Below are positions 1-16,382 of a stretch of DNA of 38,145 bases, in pieces. The position numbers and the translations under genes were made by a program. The notes beneath the pieces were generated by a model. That model made no database searches. It had not been told where the DNA came from and saw nothing but the letters and a program-made list of their open reading frames with translations. The DNA comes from Plantago elongata (lineage: Eukaryota > Streptophyta > Magnoliopsida > Lamiales > Plantaginaceae). Positions within the stretch are counted from its first letter, which is position 1, and every line of letters begins with the position of its first letter. The stretch spans positions 1-38,145 of the forward strand of contig JAYMSP010000976.1 of assembly GCA_036897095.1 (NCBI GenBank), in the 5' to 3' direction.

Positions 1-221
1 CGGCGGCGCCCCCTCCACCTCCTCTATCACCAGTGGCTTTCCGGCTTCCCATGCCACAGCAGCTGCAAGAAAGAATAGCCAGATCCCACAAGAGGTAAAA
101 AAAAAATGGTTTTGCGGAGTTATCACAATTCCAATTAAGAACCAAACACTCTGGTATGACTTTGTGTGCATATGTATGATATACCTTTACATTTGATGAC
201 TTGACCTTGTGTGCTAGACAT
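1..221 (-). CDS. Third alcohol dehydrogenase copy, 5' end only (runs off the left edge)
   Basis: Exon 1 is 185-221 ([12 protein letters not shown] plus one base), intron 1 is 63-184, and exon 2 begins at 62 and continues past base 1. Exon 2 encodes [17 protein letters not shown] and then GAPP. The sequence is nearly identical to the first two exons of the intact ADH gene at 2246-4156, and splice sites and phases are the same. The visible coding part has no stop or frameshift. One replacement stands out: Val-Ala-Pro-Pro, found in both intact genes here, is Gly-Ala-Pro-Pro. Intron 1 is 122 bp against 86 bp in the neighbour. The upstream region carries an insertion and lacks the neighbour's TATA box. 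Whether the rest is an intact gene or a pseudogene cannot be told from this window. Confidence 0.85.
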
Positions 222-226
222 ATTGT

Positions 227-398
227 CATCAATGGATTGCTTCTGTGTAATGCTAATCGATAGGACCTTAAATGCTACACGATCTCGTGGATTGTAACCC
301 CTAGTTATGGGCCCGAATCCGTTAGTATGGAACATTTTCTTTTCCAGGTGAAATCCCCTCGTATAGGAAAGCATGACTAAGAACTTGTTTGCAAAGAC
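227..398. other. About 170-bp insertion in the leader/promoter of the third ADH copy
   Basis: The third copy and the intact ADH gene match up to CATATTGT just upstream of the start codon, and again from GTGTTTGATTTGTGTTGA at about 401. The intact gene has only about 10-15 bp between these two points, while this copy has about 170 bp. The extra segment matches nothing else I noticed in the window, and I see no clear terminal repeats. It could be an insertion here or a deletion in the neighbour. Confidence 0.6.
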
Positions 399-760
399 TA
401 AAGTGTTTGATTTGTGTTGATTTGTTATGATGAATGAGAAGCATTGTGTTGAAGGGTACTTGTAGGTAGATGGATATGAAGAGATTAAAGAAGGATCAGG
501 TTGAAATGGAAGTGATTGGCGGGTTTAGAAAGTGGTATTCCAGTGGTAAACTAGACTCTGGTTTTGTGAGTTAAGTGGATTTGTTGAAGACGTTACAAAG
601 GTTCCAATCAAAGCGATGTGGGATTTTGTTAAAGTAGACAAAACCAATATCTTGTTTTGGTTCCGTGTGTAGATAATAATAGACCCTATTGGTCGTTTTC
701 GTCATTGGCTAGTTAAGTAAGGACCGACTTTTCATAATTACTCCATTTTTAGCAATTATT
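399..760 (-). promoter_or_regulatory. Duplicated ADH promoter region, TATA segment replaced
   Basis: This stretch aligns with 4170-4440 upstream of the intact minus-strand ADH gene. Shared blocks include ATGATGAATGAGAAGC, GTTTAGAAAGTGGTA, AACTAGAC with TGGTTTTGTG, and AAGGACCGAC followed by TTTCATAATTACTCCA. The GGTTT/AAACC core near 560 is shared and resembles the GT motif of plant anaerobic response elements, although the motif is short. Where the intact gene has CTATAAATAG, this copy has unrelated sequence (about 442-472). The tandem duplication therefore carried about 0.5 kb of promoter, and this copy's core promoter has since changed. Confidence 0.6.
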
Positions 761-2180
761 CGCTCCAGTCTTGTTTGATCTTCACGTGAATAATATAGTA
801 GAAAGATGATAAAGTATAAAAGGGAGTGTATAAAAAGTATAAGTAATGTGAATAAAGTATATAGTGTATAGAGTAGAATATATATTATTTATTTAGAGAG
901 TGGATAGATGAAACTGAAACGAATCAAAATAAAATGTGGAAAGATGAAACTAGGACGGGTGTATATTAAAGTTCATTAAGGAAAACAAAATATACTCATC
1001 TCTTTCGCTTTGAGTTCCATTTTCAACTGTCACAACGGGTGTTTAACGGACTGATTCAAGTTGAATATAAGTTTAATCGAACGTTTGATTGGTTCATATT
1101 ATTCTTTCAAAATGATATATTTACATTAAAGACGACATTTAATATGTTAATAAATAAATAACTTATTTATGTGTTTACAAGAACTCGAGCTATTTTTAGA
1201 GTGATCGTGAGTCGTGACTTGATCGAAACCAAGTGGAGCTCTCGCGATCAAGCTCACGCTGACCAATTTTTAGCTGAGCTTTCTGGTTTCGTTGAAATTC
1301 ATAATCGTAACTCTTCATATGCCACTTTAATTTTTTATTTACTTAAATATTAATACATTTAATTTGAATTAAAATTGGAATGTCATCAATTATATATTTG
1401 TTAAGATTGTTATTAGTTACAAATTACTATTTCTTTATGCTATAGTACTAGCAGTAACCATTTGTGATTTGTGATTTTGTGACTTTGTGTATATGTTGGA
1501 TCATTGATTACCTAGCAATTTATCCATTATAATGGACTCCAAGTGATACATATCTTGTACGGATTCGGAGAAATTATAGAAAAGCATTAATAAGAATAGA
1601 GACAGTAGATTGGAAAAATGAAGTGGAGTATTACAAAAAATGAAATTTATAACTTCCTTGTGAGAAATTAAAATGGCAAAATGAAAAGTTTATCATGCAA
1701 CGGATGAAGGTGACAATCATATCGGAACATAATCCGTTTTCACATCAATTAGTTATTTGAATCTCAGTTATTAATTTCAACAATACATCTCATATGCTAT
1801 ATGCTGATCTGTCTGTGTCCCTTACTCCAACCCCTGCCAAGTGCTTAGAGGAAGCTAAGCTTAGAAATCACTCAACACCCAGACAAGTTTACCATAAGCC
1901 TTAAGAAAATTAGTCTGGTTGTAAATGTGAAGACAGAAGAGTCACTCAAGTGGTGAATTGCTAGATTCGTTTACAGTGTCAACCAAAATAACCAAGCTGC
2001 AAACTCACACTAGAGTCTCAAGTCCTGATTATGTCTCAACTGATGACCACCAAAACATGTCAAGAACTTGATTACTGGAACAAGATTGCTTTTATAATGT
2101 CATACAGAACACGAAAACTGGCAATAAGCTCAATATACAGTACTACATGCATCACTGAGAAATCAACATCAGGTATAGTA
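761..2180. other. Intergenic, AT-rich, degenerate MITE-like stretch, no gene seen
   Basis: About 760-960 looks like a worn Stowaway-type MITE: a CGCTCCAGTC-like left part, an interior rich in AGTATAAGT/GTGGA words, and a right end near GAAACTAGGACGGG. The remainder, including a 60-codon open frame at 1171-1353, shows no domain, splice structure or codon pattern I can support. The right end approaches the 3' UTR of the minus-strand ADH gene. Confidence 0.4.
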
Positions 2181-2185
2181 CAATT

Positions 2186-2191
2186 TTTATT
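2186..2191 (-). promoter_or_regulatory. Candidate polyadenylation signal of the minus-strand ADH gene
   Basis: AATAAA on the minus strand lies about 55 bases after the TGA stop at 2246-2248. This is a usual position for a plant near-upstream element. It rests on sequence only. Confidence 0.4.
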
Positions 2192-2245
2192 ATCTAGGTT
2201 TTCCCACATTGAAGATATCTTTTAATCCTTGGGTCTTGATATCAC

Positions 2246-4156
<1,911 letters not shown>

Positions 4157-4210
4157 ATTGTGATCGAGTAAGTATTTGATTTGTGTTGAATTGCTATGAT
4201 GAATGAGAAG

Positions 4211-4220
4211 CTATTTATAG
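4211..4220 (-). promoter_or_regulatory. TATA box of the minus-strand ADH gene
   Basis: CTATAAATAG on the minus strand lies 55-64 bp upstream of the ATG at 4156, implying a transcription start about 25-30 bp upstream of the ATG. Further upstream, minus-strand AAACCACGG near 4312-4320 resembles the GT motif of anaerobic response elements. That second assignment is inference from a short match. Confidence 0.6.
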
Positions 4221-4444
4221 GAGTAATTTTTTATGGATGAAGAGATTAAAAATGGATTAGGTTGTCTTGAAATACAAGTGATTGGCCTGTTTAGAAAGTG
4301 GTAAACTAGACCGTGGTTTTGTGGATTTGTTGCAAAGAATCAAATCAAAGCCATGTTCAATTTTGTTAATCTCTCGTTTTGTCATTGGCTTCTTACTAAG
4401 CCAGGTAAGGACCGACGTTTCATAATTACTCCACTGCCAATTAT

Positions 4445-4904
4445 AATAATATACACTATGACAGAAACAAAAATCCACACGTTTCTTCTCCACTTGACTA
4501 CCATTATATACACTAATTTGATCAAAATATTACTAAAGCCGATGAACCTGCAGATGTAATATTGTATGTTAATTGTAGAGTTAAATCTTTTTATGTGAAT
4601 TTTTTAGGACTTTTTAAACTTATGGGAGTTTATCTAAAATTATATATCCCAAAATATTATGTATATATTTCTAAATTAAGGGTGGATTAAATTAGTCTCA
4701 CTCCTAATACTTTATTATATGATAAGTTATACATGATTTCTTTCCTCCAAATTGATACATATTTATCTAATTTTCAGATTTTCCTTTAGTTTATAATTTT
4801 GTTTCCATTTATATATCTAATGGAAGCATCTTTCATTTCACTAATTGATTTATAGAATCAATATAATTATAGGAAATAAATTAGATCTAGAATTAACAGG
4901 ACGA
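4445..4904. other. AT-rich intergenic stretch
   Basis: This lies beyond the last block shared with the duplicated ADH promoter. It is very AT-rich, with no coding potential, no clear terminal repeats and no recognisable element. Confidence 0.4.
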
Positions 4905-5127
4905 TCATAATCCATCAATGATCAATTTAGCAACCATCGTCAATTTAATTATCAATTTGGCAAGTTCATCATCGATTTCAGCAAGCATTATCAATTCAAA
5001 TTCAACCAGCATCATCAATTCGACAAGCATCATCGATTCAAATTGGGCAAGCATCATCAATTCAAATTCGATAAACATTATTAATTTAAATTCAACAAGC
5101 ATCGTCAATTCAAATTCAACGAGCATG
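4905..5127. repeat. 24-bp minisatellite abutting the LINE 3' end
   Basis: About eight imperfect head-to-tail copies of a 24-bp unit; on the minus strand the unit is ATGCTTGTTGAATTTGAATT plus GATG. Unit length is a multiple of three and stops are absent, so both strands stay open; the minus frame reads as repeated MLVEFELM-like octapeptides. Copies diverge more toward the left (low coordinates). The array ends exactly where LINE RNase H sequence begins, so it replaces the expected LINE 3' UTR and tail. I do not regard it as a gene. Confidence 0.75.
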
Positions 5128-5209
5128 AAGGACAGACCCTTCTGCATCTCTAGTGGCTGACTTAGCTAAATCATGAGCAACTACATTAGCCGAACAACAC
5201 ACATGTTGA

Positions 5210-5335
5210 AAACAAATGGAAAGAAAAGAAGCAGCAAGCTGCTTAATACTATCCACAAATGGCCACCCATTGAAAACAAATGAAAAGAAAAGAAGCAGCA
5301 AGCTGCTTAATAGTATCCACAAAATGGCCACCCAA
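5210..5335. repeat. Tandem duplication of about 64 bp inside the LINE RNase H domain
   Basis: Two nearly identical copies in direct repeat include AAGAAAAGAAGCAGCAAGCT, then GCTTAATA and TATCCACAAA with GGCCACCC. The first copy has one extra base in GAAAACAAATGG compared with GAAAACAAATG, and the unit breaks the RNase H reading frame. Because the copies barely differ, the duplication probably arose late, after or close to element death. Confidence 0.8.
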
Positions 5336-8300
5336 ATTAAGGCAAAAGTCTGGGCTATTAATGGCTCTAGTGACTGTAAGCCAGTCGCTTTCGGTCACGA
5401 CATCAGGCCAATTATGCGCTACGGCAAGACAAACACCTTCAAGAATAGCCAAAGTCTCCACGGTTTCGGGGCATTCCAAGTGAGGAACCACCCGCTGCTT
5501 CCATGAAATAACCCCACCAGATTGCGTCCTAGCCACAATACCAAGACCTGTTGCACCTGATTATTTAAATAGAGCTGCGTCAACATTGACTCTAACAGTT
5601 TCTCCAGTGGGTGGGCTCCAAACAACCTGCGATTCAGATGGGCGGGGAGTGGCAAACTTCAGCCTAGCCTCCTTGAATCTCGCCAAGTAGCCTATAGCAA
5701 AATGGATTAACTCCACAGAATCCGGCTTCAATTTTTCGTGCACCAGCTTGTTGCGAGAATGCCAAATGCACCAGCAAATGGTGACAAATAGATCGAGTTC
5801 CCCAGCCTTGAGTACCTGTTTAGCATGCATAATCCACTCCCAACAATCAAAAGTCTCCAACAGAAGCACAAGATGGAATATTATACTGGAATATTATACA
5901 CAACCCACACAAGACGAGCAAACTGACATTGTTGAAAAGTATGCATAATGGTTTCACAAGGATGTGAACAGAGGGGGCAGAGGTTATCAACGGGTATGTT
6001 TCTTTTCTCCAAATTATGATGGACAGGTAGCCCATTACGGAGTAAACGCCACAGGAATACACGAATTTTGTTAAGCACATTAAGTTTCCAGACGAAACTC
6101 CAGTTTCGCACTTCAGGACACGAAGTGGAGACTGGGCAGCGAGCTTGCTAGCTGCTTCTTCAGGTTCCTGGCAGCATGGTAGGCAGTACGAACTGAGTAA
6201 TACCCATTCTTAGTCAGACACCAACGTTGCTGATCAACAGAACACAGCTCTCTCACCGGAATCTTCAGAATGGATGCAACATCATAGTCCCAAAATACAG
6301 ATTCGAGCAGGTTGCGGTTCCAACCTGAGCCATCTGGATTAATAAAGTTTGCAACAGCAATGTCACCAATATTATATAATTCCGGCGTAGTTGGTTTCCT
6401 ACTAGCAGTGTCGGGGATCCAACGATCACCCCAAACGCTCTATTCCCAATTCTCCACACCAGCCCACTTCTCACAACATCCATGGATCCCTATATACTCT
6501 TCCAAGTATAAGAGGCACTACTATTAGGCTTAGCATCCAATACGTCACAATCTGGAAAGTATCTGGCATTCAGTAATCGACAAAGAAGAGAATCAGGTTG
6601 TTGCATAATACGCCACACTTGTTTTCCAAGCATAGCCGTATTAAGCAAACTTAAGTCACGGAAACGCATACCTCCATCTCTCTTGCTCTCGCATAATATG
6701 TCCTACTTAACCCAATGGATTTTGTTCCTTTGTCCATCCCCCCCACCAGAACCTACAGATGATGGAACTCCTTTAATAAATACTCAGGGAGCTTGAAGCA
6801 CCCCATGACATAAGTAGGAATACACTGTAGCACGGCTTTGATCATTACTTTCTTACCGGCTTTGGACAGGTTCTTCTCCCTAAACCCCTGAGTCATAGCC
6901 CAAACTCTCTCCCGAATCCATCCAAACACCTCCCTTTTAGATATCCCCATTTCAGTAGGAAGCCCCAAATACTTCTCATGCTTATCCACAACCTCAATTG
7001 GCAAAATGTTTCGAACTGCCTCAATCTGATCCTCCTTGGCATTCTTGCTAAACACCACGGTAGACTTATCAATGTTAATAAGTTTCCCGGATGCCAAGCT
7101 ATACAACCGAAGGATTTCATTAATCTTCAAAGCAAAATCACTAGAAGCATCACAAAAAATAAGTGTATCATCCGCACTTAAAAGATGGGAGACCGAAGGA
7201 GCAGAAGGACTAATGGTAACCCCTCGAATAACCCCCGAGATTCAGCATCCACAATTGAGGAACTAAAAGCTACAGTACAGGACAAGAAAAGATACGGGGA
7301 AAGAGGATCCCCTGACGTAACCTTCTCTTTGGCTGAATAGGACCAAATAAATGACCATTCACATCTACAGAATATGAGACAGAATGCACATAATTAACTG
7401 AATAAAAGCATGCTCAAAACCTAACATAAGCAACACACATTCCAAGAAAGGCCACTCAATCCGGTCATAAGCCTTACTCATGTCAAGTTTCAAAGCCATA
7501 AATGCCTCTTTGCATTTAGTTTTTCTTTTCAAAAAATGATTAATCTCATAAGAGACCAACACATTATCAATAATTAGCCTATTAGGAACAAAAGTAGACT
7601 TAGTTTCGGCTGTGATGTGATGCATATGAGGTTTGAGACGATTGGTAATAGCCTTGGAAGTTGTCTTGAAAACGACATTGCTCAAACTAATAGGACGAAA
7701 TTGGATAATTAACTCTGGTGCTTTACACTTAGGTATAAGGATAATATGTGTATAGTTATTCAAACAATGCTTATTCAGAATATCCAAGACACAAGCAGTA
7801 ACATTTTTACCAACAATATGTCAAAATTTCTGATAAAATAATGCAGGCATACCATCAAGCCAGGGGATTTGGTAGGGAACATATAAAAAAGAGCATATCG
7901 TACCTCTTTAGTTTCAACCACCCTCTCAATGTCAGCTGCCGTCGGATGGATACTGGAGAAAATTTCCACGAAATAATCTACTGCAATCTTCCCTATTTCA
8001 GCTATACCCCTCTGAATAGTACCACTCGAATCATGTAGCCTATCAATCTGATTCTGCTGAAACCTTGTAGTCGCTTTTAAGTGGAAAAACTTAGTATTTC
8101 GATCCCCCTCAGCTAACCACTGGGCCTTAGCCCGCTGCATCCATAAAGTTTCCTCTCAGCCAAGCATTTCATCAAGGGTCGATTTCAAATTTCTCTCCTC
8201 TTGTTTAATTTCATCAGTGTAAGGGAGAATGTGGAGCTTTTCCAACTCACTGTTCAGACGGTTAATCTCCTTCTTGATATTCGGGTAATTCAGTATACTC

Positions 8301-9344
8301 AAATTCATCAGCCCAACAGTACAATCCTCCAAATTGAGCAAAAACTCACTGCCACTTTTCCAAGAGTCGCGGATTACTTGAGCACACTCATCGGCCTTGA
8401 GCCATATCTGTTCTAATCTGAACCTCTTCGGGCGAGCACGATTCTCGGAACGAAAAGTAGAGTGAGGATTAGAACGGGTATGGGATTGTGGAGTGCGGCG
8501 AGGGTGGGGTTGGGGATTGGGGCGGGGAATCAGCTGGGGGCATGGCGAAAAGCCGCCCGGGAAGGTGGAGGCTGAGGAGATGTTTGGTGGGGAGAAGTGT
8601 GACCGGAAGTGAGGTGGGTAGAAGAAGGATCAGAGGTGGGTGAAGGGGGAGATAGAATAGAAGTACGACGGGAAGGAGATGGATCAGAATGGGATGGGTC
8701 GGGAGGTTGAGCAAGAGGACAACTGGATGGAGTGGATTTGGGAGCAGAGGAGTGGTAGGAAGAGGAAGGAACGGGAGATTGGTAACAGGAGGATGAGGCG
8801 GAGGTGTGGGTGTATGCTTTGGATGGTGATAGAGAAGTCAAAATGGCCATATGGTCAGATCTTCTCACAGTAATATGTCTCATGTAGTGAGAAGGAAATT
8901 TGTCACACCAGGTGGAGTTAGCTAACCCTCAGTCCAACCGAACTTTGGTGTTATGAGTAATCTCACGGCGATTATTCCACGTGAATAGATAACCTCGATA
9001 TGCAATATCGATCAAATCATTATGTTTAAGAGCTTCCCGAAAATCTCTAAGTCTCCATTCTGGTGTCAATGGACCTCCAAGCTTCTCCGTATGAGATAAA
9101 ATCTCGTTAAAATCCACCATTAAAGCCATTCTCGACGAGAATGAGACCCGAGATCCTTTAACAACTTCCAAGTCCATTTTCTCTTTGAAGACTCTGGTTC
9201 ACCATAAAAACCCGTGAACCTCCAAATCACCGAGCTACCAATCAACTTAAAACGTTAGCATCAATGTGATTCTTACTGAAACTCAAAATGGTCACATATG
9301 TGTCCTTATCCCATAACAGAGCTAAGCCTCCTGATCTACTTCAA

Positions 9345-9610
9345 CGCCAAACTTATTAAACCTAGAACGTAACTTGTCAATCCCATGCTCACCAAGCCTA
9401 GTGTCCATGAGAAAGACCACATTGGGGATGAGATCTCGTAAAAGATTGCCAAGAGCACGAATTATCCGAAGGTTCCCAAACATATTAAACCTAGAACGTA
9501 ACTTGTCAATCCCATGCTCACCAAGCCTAGTGTCCATGAGAAAGACCACATTGGAGATGAGATCTCGTAAAAGATCCCAAGAGCACGAATTATCCGAAGG
9601 TTCCCCAACC
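9345..9610. repeat. Tandem duplication of a 129-bp (43-codon) unit in the LINE endonuclease
   Basis: CCTAGAACGTAACTTGTCAA begins at 9361 and again at 9490, an offset of 129 bp that preserves the reading frame. Each copy encodes the early endonuclease segment with NLRIIRALG, then NVVFLMDTRLGEHG. The 5' copy (in the sense of the element) is one base shorter at AAAGATCCCAAG than AAAGATTGCCAAG, giving a frameshift. The copies are over 95% alike by eye. An intact element would carry this segment once. Confidence 0.85.
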
Positions 9611-9714
9611 CTTGATAGTTCCAACTAGGGCAACTCATTTTGTAGGCGGGCTTGCATAGCAATCTCCGTCTCTGGTCCATTCTGAGTATCATAACACTGT
9701 TTCTTCTGTCTGGG

Positions 9715-10968
9715 CTATGAAATTTCCTGATCCAGTACCTTCTCCTTAGAAACACATCGTTCCTTATTTTTGCTTCTAAGCGGTCTGCCTCTTTTCTTGT
9801 TCACAGGCTCAGGGGAAGAACTCGAAGTGGACTGAAGGGCTCTCCTAATGATTTTGGGCTTGGTGGATCGATTTGTTGGATCAACGTTAGCTGGCTCAAC
9901 CTGGTCACTAGATGAGGAAATATGAAGGGGCTTTGAGGAAACCACCAATTCCATTCCCATAACTGAAGGCTCCACGTTCTCCTCAATCACTATTTCCTTT
10001 CCTTTGTCAGTTCCACAATTTACTCCATCCGTAATCGATGAAACCGTTCCTGCCAAATCATGTGGAGACCTTTCCTTCTCCGAACCGGAATTTGCAGTAT
10101 GGTCCCTTGACAACGAAGTAGCTTCACCAACAGCCCCATCATGGACCTTCCCTGCGTGCCACGAATCCTGATCGGACCTGGATGTATTCCGGCTAAAAGG
10201 CCGGAGCAGGCTACCATGTATCACCTTAGATTGTTGTGAATTATCGTACGCACGTAGCCAATCCCCATACAACATTTTCTCCTCCGGGATGTTGCCCGAT
10301 GAATCAGCCAATTCCAAGCAATCACCGCAATCTTTGACAAGGTGGCCAAGGACACCACAGTAATAGCAAAATTTTGCTAACCGTTCATATGATAAACGAA
10401 TCTGTATCTCCTGATTCTTTGGCCCCATGAGGTTGATCATATGATGTAGAGGCTTCGTGACATCCATAATCACACGAAACTGCAAATTTGTACCAATAAG
10501 ACCCCTGCTATGAGCAATGTCCATAGCTTTGAGGGACCCAATAGCATTCCCCAAGACCTCAGCCATTTTCCTATGTCGCATTCCTACCGGGATCCCCGAA
10601 GCTTGGACAAAGAATTCACAATTATCCAGCGGAACCACCAACAGATCATCCTCCACTGTGATAGCACGAAGAACCACCAGTTGCTTGTCAAATGCCCAAA
10701 AGCCCTTACTCATGCCCTTGTTCTTGTAAACAACATGCTCAAACTACACCAAAAATCGGTCATCACCAATCTTTTGCATCATGACTGCCCGCGGAACCCC
10801 CCACCCATTCAACATTGTTCGCTCAAAAGCTTCCAGGTTTATCGTCTTACGAGCCGAAGTTTTCCAAACTTCTGATGGTACATGAACTTTCTGACGCTCC
10901 ATAAGAGTCAGCTTTGATTGCATCCCCTCCAAAATTCGATCCACTATCCACCTAGAAGAGTTGATCAA
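9715..10968 (-). pseudogene. LINE ORF1 (gag-like, DUF4283 with CCHC zinc knuckle), one nonsense codon
   Basis: This is the nucleic-acid-binding protein of a plant L1 element. The N-terminal part has LEAFERTMLNGWGVP and DDRFLV, typical of the DUF4283 region. A zinc knuckle follows as CYYCGVLGHLVKDC (CX2CX4HX4C) near 10370-10330. The C-terminal half is Ser/Asp-rich and ends in a basic KKRGRPLRSKNKER tract. The only evident break is an in-frame TAG at 10744-10746 between DDRFLV and FEHVVYKNKG; a glutamine codon is usual in comparable positions. The start at 10968 is the first in-frame ATG and could be later than the original start. It precedes ORF2 by about 75 bp. Confidence 0.85.
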
Positions 10969-11365
10969 TCAAAACGATGACAGAACTATGAGAGATGGTG
11001 ACGAGAAGACCAAGCAGACGTCCTGCGAACACAACCAAAAAAACACACCTGCTCCCAAGCACCAAAGTTAAGGAAAAAATGACAGGAAAGAAAAGGTAAA
11101 AAAGTAACGCATGGAAATAGAAGAACAAAAGTTGAAAAAAAGAGACAGGCAAAGTAAGGCAAGCTAATTCACTTAAACAAAATAAGCGTACGACCATGCC
11201 ATAGACCAATCCAGGAAAACACTCGAAAACATTTATTGGGCTCACTGTTCGCTTGAAAATATGACGGTAGCTCACTGGGTATGGGCGGTGACAGGTGATC
11301 GATATCCACAAGAAGAAGAGAAAAACTCAATCTCCAGCCGAGAGAGAGGTGCTCCCAAGTAGGGA

Positions 11366-12648
11366 GAAAAAGTATTCAAATTATTAATGTAGAAAGTTAT
11401 TGCATTAGATATGTAATTAAGGAAGTAGTTATTTAAAAAAAGATAATGTTTTACTAAAATTAATAATGTGACTAATTTGTAAGAAGTTTTTAATTAAATT
11501 ATAGAAAGTTTTGTATGTATGATTAAAGTATATGAAGTTTTTAAAAGTATCACCAATTTGTACTTTTTTTTAAATTAATTATAAATTAATATTGTACTGT
11601 ATATTAATTATAAATATATATTACTTTGTCTTCACAAGTTGCTCGTGAATTAATGTAACTATTTTTAATTAATTAAATACAAGTAATACATTTGATTTGA
11701 AATTGAAATTGAAATGTGCTGGAACGTTGGTTGTAATTGGTGTTATTTTGACACTAATTAGAAGTAGAGAGAACAACACTTACAAGAAGCGAAAATTCTA
11801 GCAAAGTAAGCACACCTTTCCACAATACCATTACTTTCTACTTAAAAATGATTTCATATATCATAATTGAATAATAGAACTAGAGTTTCTAATATAAATA
11901 GCAGAGTCGATTGCTAGGATTTACTCACTGACCAAGGACATGTTCTCCTAATCTACGGGCACATGTTTTCCTAATTTACAAATACGAGTATCTACTTTTA
12001 ATCTATGATCTTGACCAAATGTACCGGAAACTTGAATTGAAGGTGGTTGTTGGATATTAATTGGATCGAACTTTAGTCGAAGAAAATTCATTCGAGCTCA
12101 ATCTCAAACTCAAGTTGTAGAATTCAATCAACAATAGTTTGAGCTTGACTCGGCTGGCTTGCAACCCGACTAGGGACTGATTGATATAGAATTTGAGTGA
12201 TCTTTTTCAATTAAAATTAAATTTTTTGTGTACAAAATGTTCGATTTAAGTGAGGAAATGGCCGTTCGAGTAGTATAAAAAACCGGTGCTACTGATTATG
12301 CTCTCACTAAAAACAAATTTACTTATTTGTTTGACGAAATTAGCCCTTTAATATGCAAACTGACGCCACTAGGCGAAGTGCAAGCGACACGTAGTCGTAC
12401 TAGAAATTGCCACTAATACCAAAGTAAATGCAGAAAAGGCAATAATGCCTCTCCATGTTTGATTACGCAAGATATTGAAAATTGCAGATCGATGTTTAAG
12501 CGGTGTAAACTACACGTACACCCTTATTTTTGTACCTCTACACACACACACACACACATATAGGGGTTCAGTAATCAGTTCAGTAGACTCTGTTTGTGAA
12601 CTTGTGATATCTAAATTGAATCGAGCAAGGAGATAAACAATCAAGAAA
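11366..12648. other. AT-rich intergenic region and promoter side of the plus-strand ADH
   Basis: Strongly AT-rich, with no coding signal. The segment at 12050-12190 carries GAACTTTAGTCGAAG, CGAGCTCAATCTC and AGCTTGACTCGGCTGGC words that look like a worn dispersed repeat. A CA microsatellite lies 90-110 bp before the ADH start. ACATATAGGGG at 12556-12566 is the only weak TATA-like sequence near a suitable distance, and I see no strong TATAAA box. Confidence 0.4.
12539..12558. repeat. (CA)n microsatellite
   Basis: Ten CA/AC units in the promoter or leader of the plus-strand ADH gene, about 90 bp before its ATG. Confidence 0.9.
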
Positions 12649-16316
<3,668 letters not shown>

Positions 16317-16376
16317 TGAAGTAGATATCGTGTCTATGTACTTGGAGCAAGAAATAGAGCATATAGTATATCACTA

Positions 16377-16382
16377 AATAAA
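16377..16382 (+). promoter_or_regulatory. Candidate polyadenylation signal of the plus-strand ADH gene
   Basis: AATAAA lies 61 nt after the TAA stop at 16314-16316. Confidence 0.5.

Larger units (their letters stand above)
5128..9638 (-). pseudogene. LINE ORF2 relic: endonuclease, reverse transcriptase, zf-RVT, RNase H
   Basis: Starts at ATG 9638 (MSCPSWNYQGLGN, the usual plant LINE endonuclease opening). The endonuclease continues through DFNEILS near 9110 and ends at a GSDH-like RSDHMAIL near 8850. A long Ser/Pro-rich linker (about 8830-8450) precedes KRFRLEQIWL. Reverse transcriptase blocks follow: LAEGDRNTKFFH (about 8110), FRPISL (about 7700), LDMSKAYDRIEW (about 7480), GDPLSPYLF (about 7300) and an ADD catalytic motif at 7167-7175, preceded by Ser where Ala or Tyr with Phe is commoner. 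The zf-RVT block (6111-5880) has LCPLC and H-F-C spacing. RNase H (5600-5128) has NVDAALF, ETLAILEG and ANVVAHDLA. Frames shift several times, for example near 9565 and near 7306. This is a dead coding relic, not a host gene. Confidence 0.88.
5128..11365 (-). mobile_element. Non-LTR retrotransposon (plant L1-type LINE), nearly full length, decayed
   Basis: In minus-strand order it carries a probable 5' UTR (about 11365-10969), a gag-like ORF1 with a CCHC knuckle (10968-9715), and an ORF2 with endonuclease, reverse transcriptase, zf-RVT and RNase H parts (9638-5128). The order matches plant L1 elements with an RNase H domain. It is dead: ORF1 has an in-frame stop, and ORF2 has several frameshifts and two internal tandem duplications. 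The 3' end stops within or just after RNase H and runs into a minisatellite, with no poly(A) tail, and I could not identify target-site duplications. The 5' boundary is approximate and placed where the sequence turns AT-rich. It lies between oppositely oriented ADH genes. Confidence 0.9.

Noticed and set aside
4905..5160. Open frames of about 80 codons on both strands as a repeat protein gene
   Set aside because: They are a consequence of a 24-bp tandem repeat without stops. No signal, no domain, and both strands are equally open.
8469..8883. Pro/Ser-rich ORFs as an independent gene
   Set aside because: They are continuous with the LINE endonuclease end (RSDHMAIL) on one side and the reverse transcriptase start on the other, so they form the linker of ORF2.
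9715..10713. Long ORF with a CCHC zinc knuckle as a host RNA-binding protein gene
   Set aside because: It directly precedes endonuclease and reverse transcriptase sequence in the same orientation, has a DUF4283-type N-terminus and contains a nonsense codon upstream. It is the LINE ORF1.
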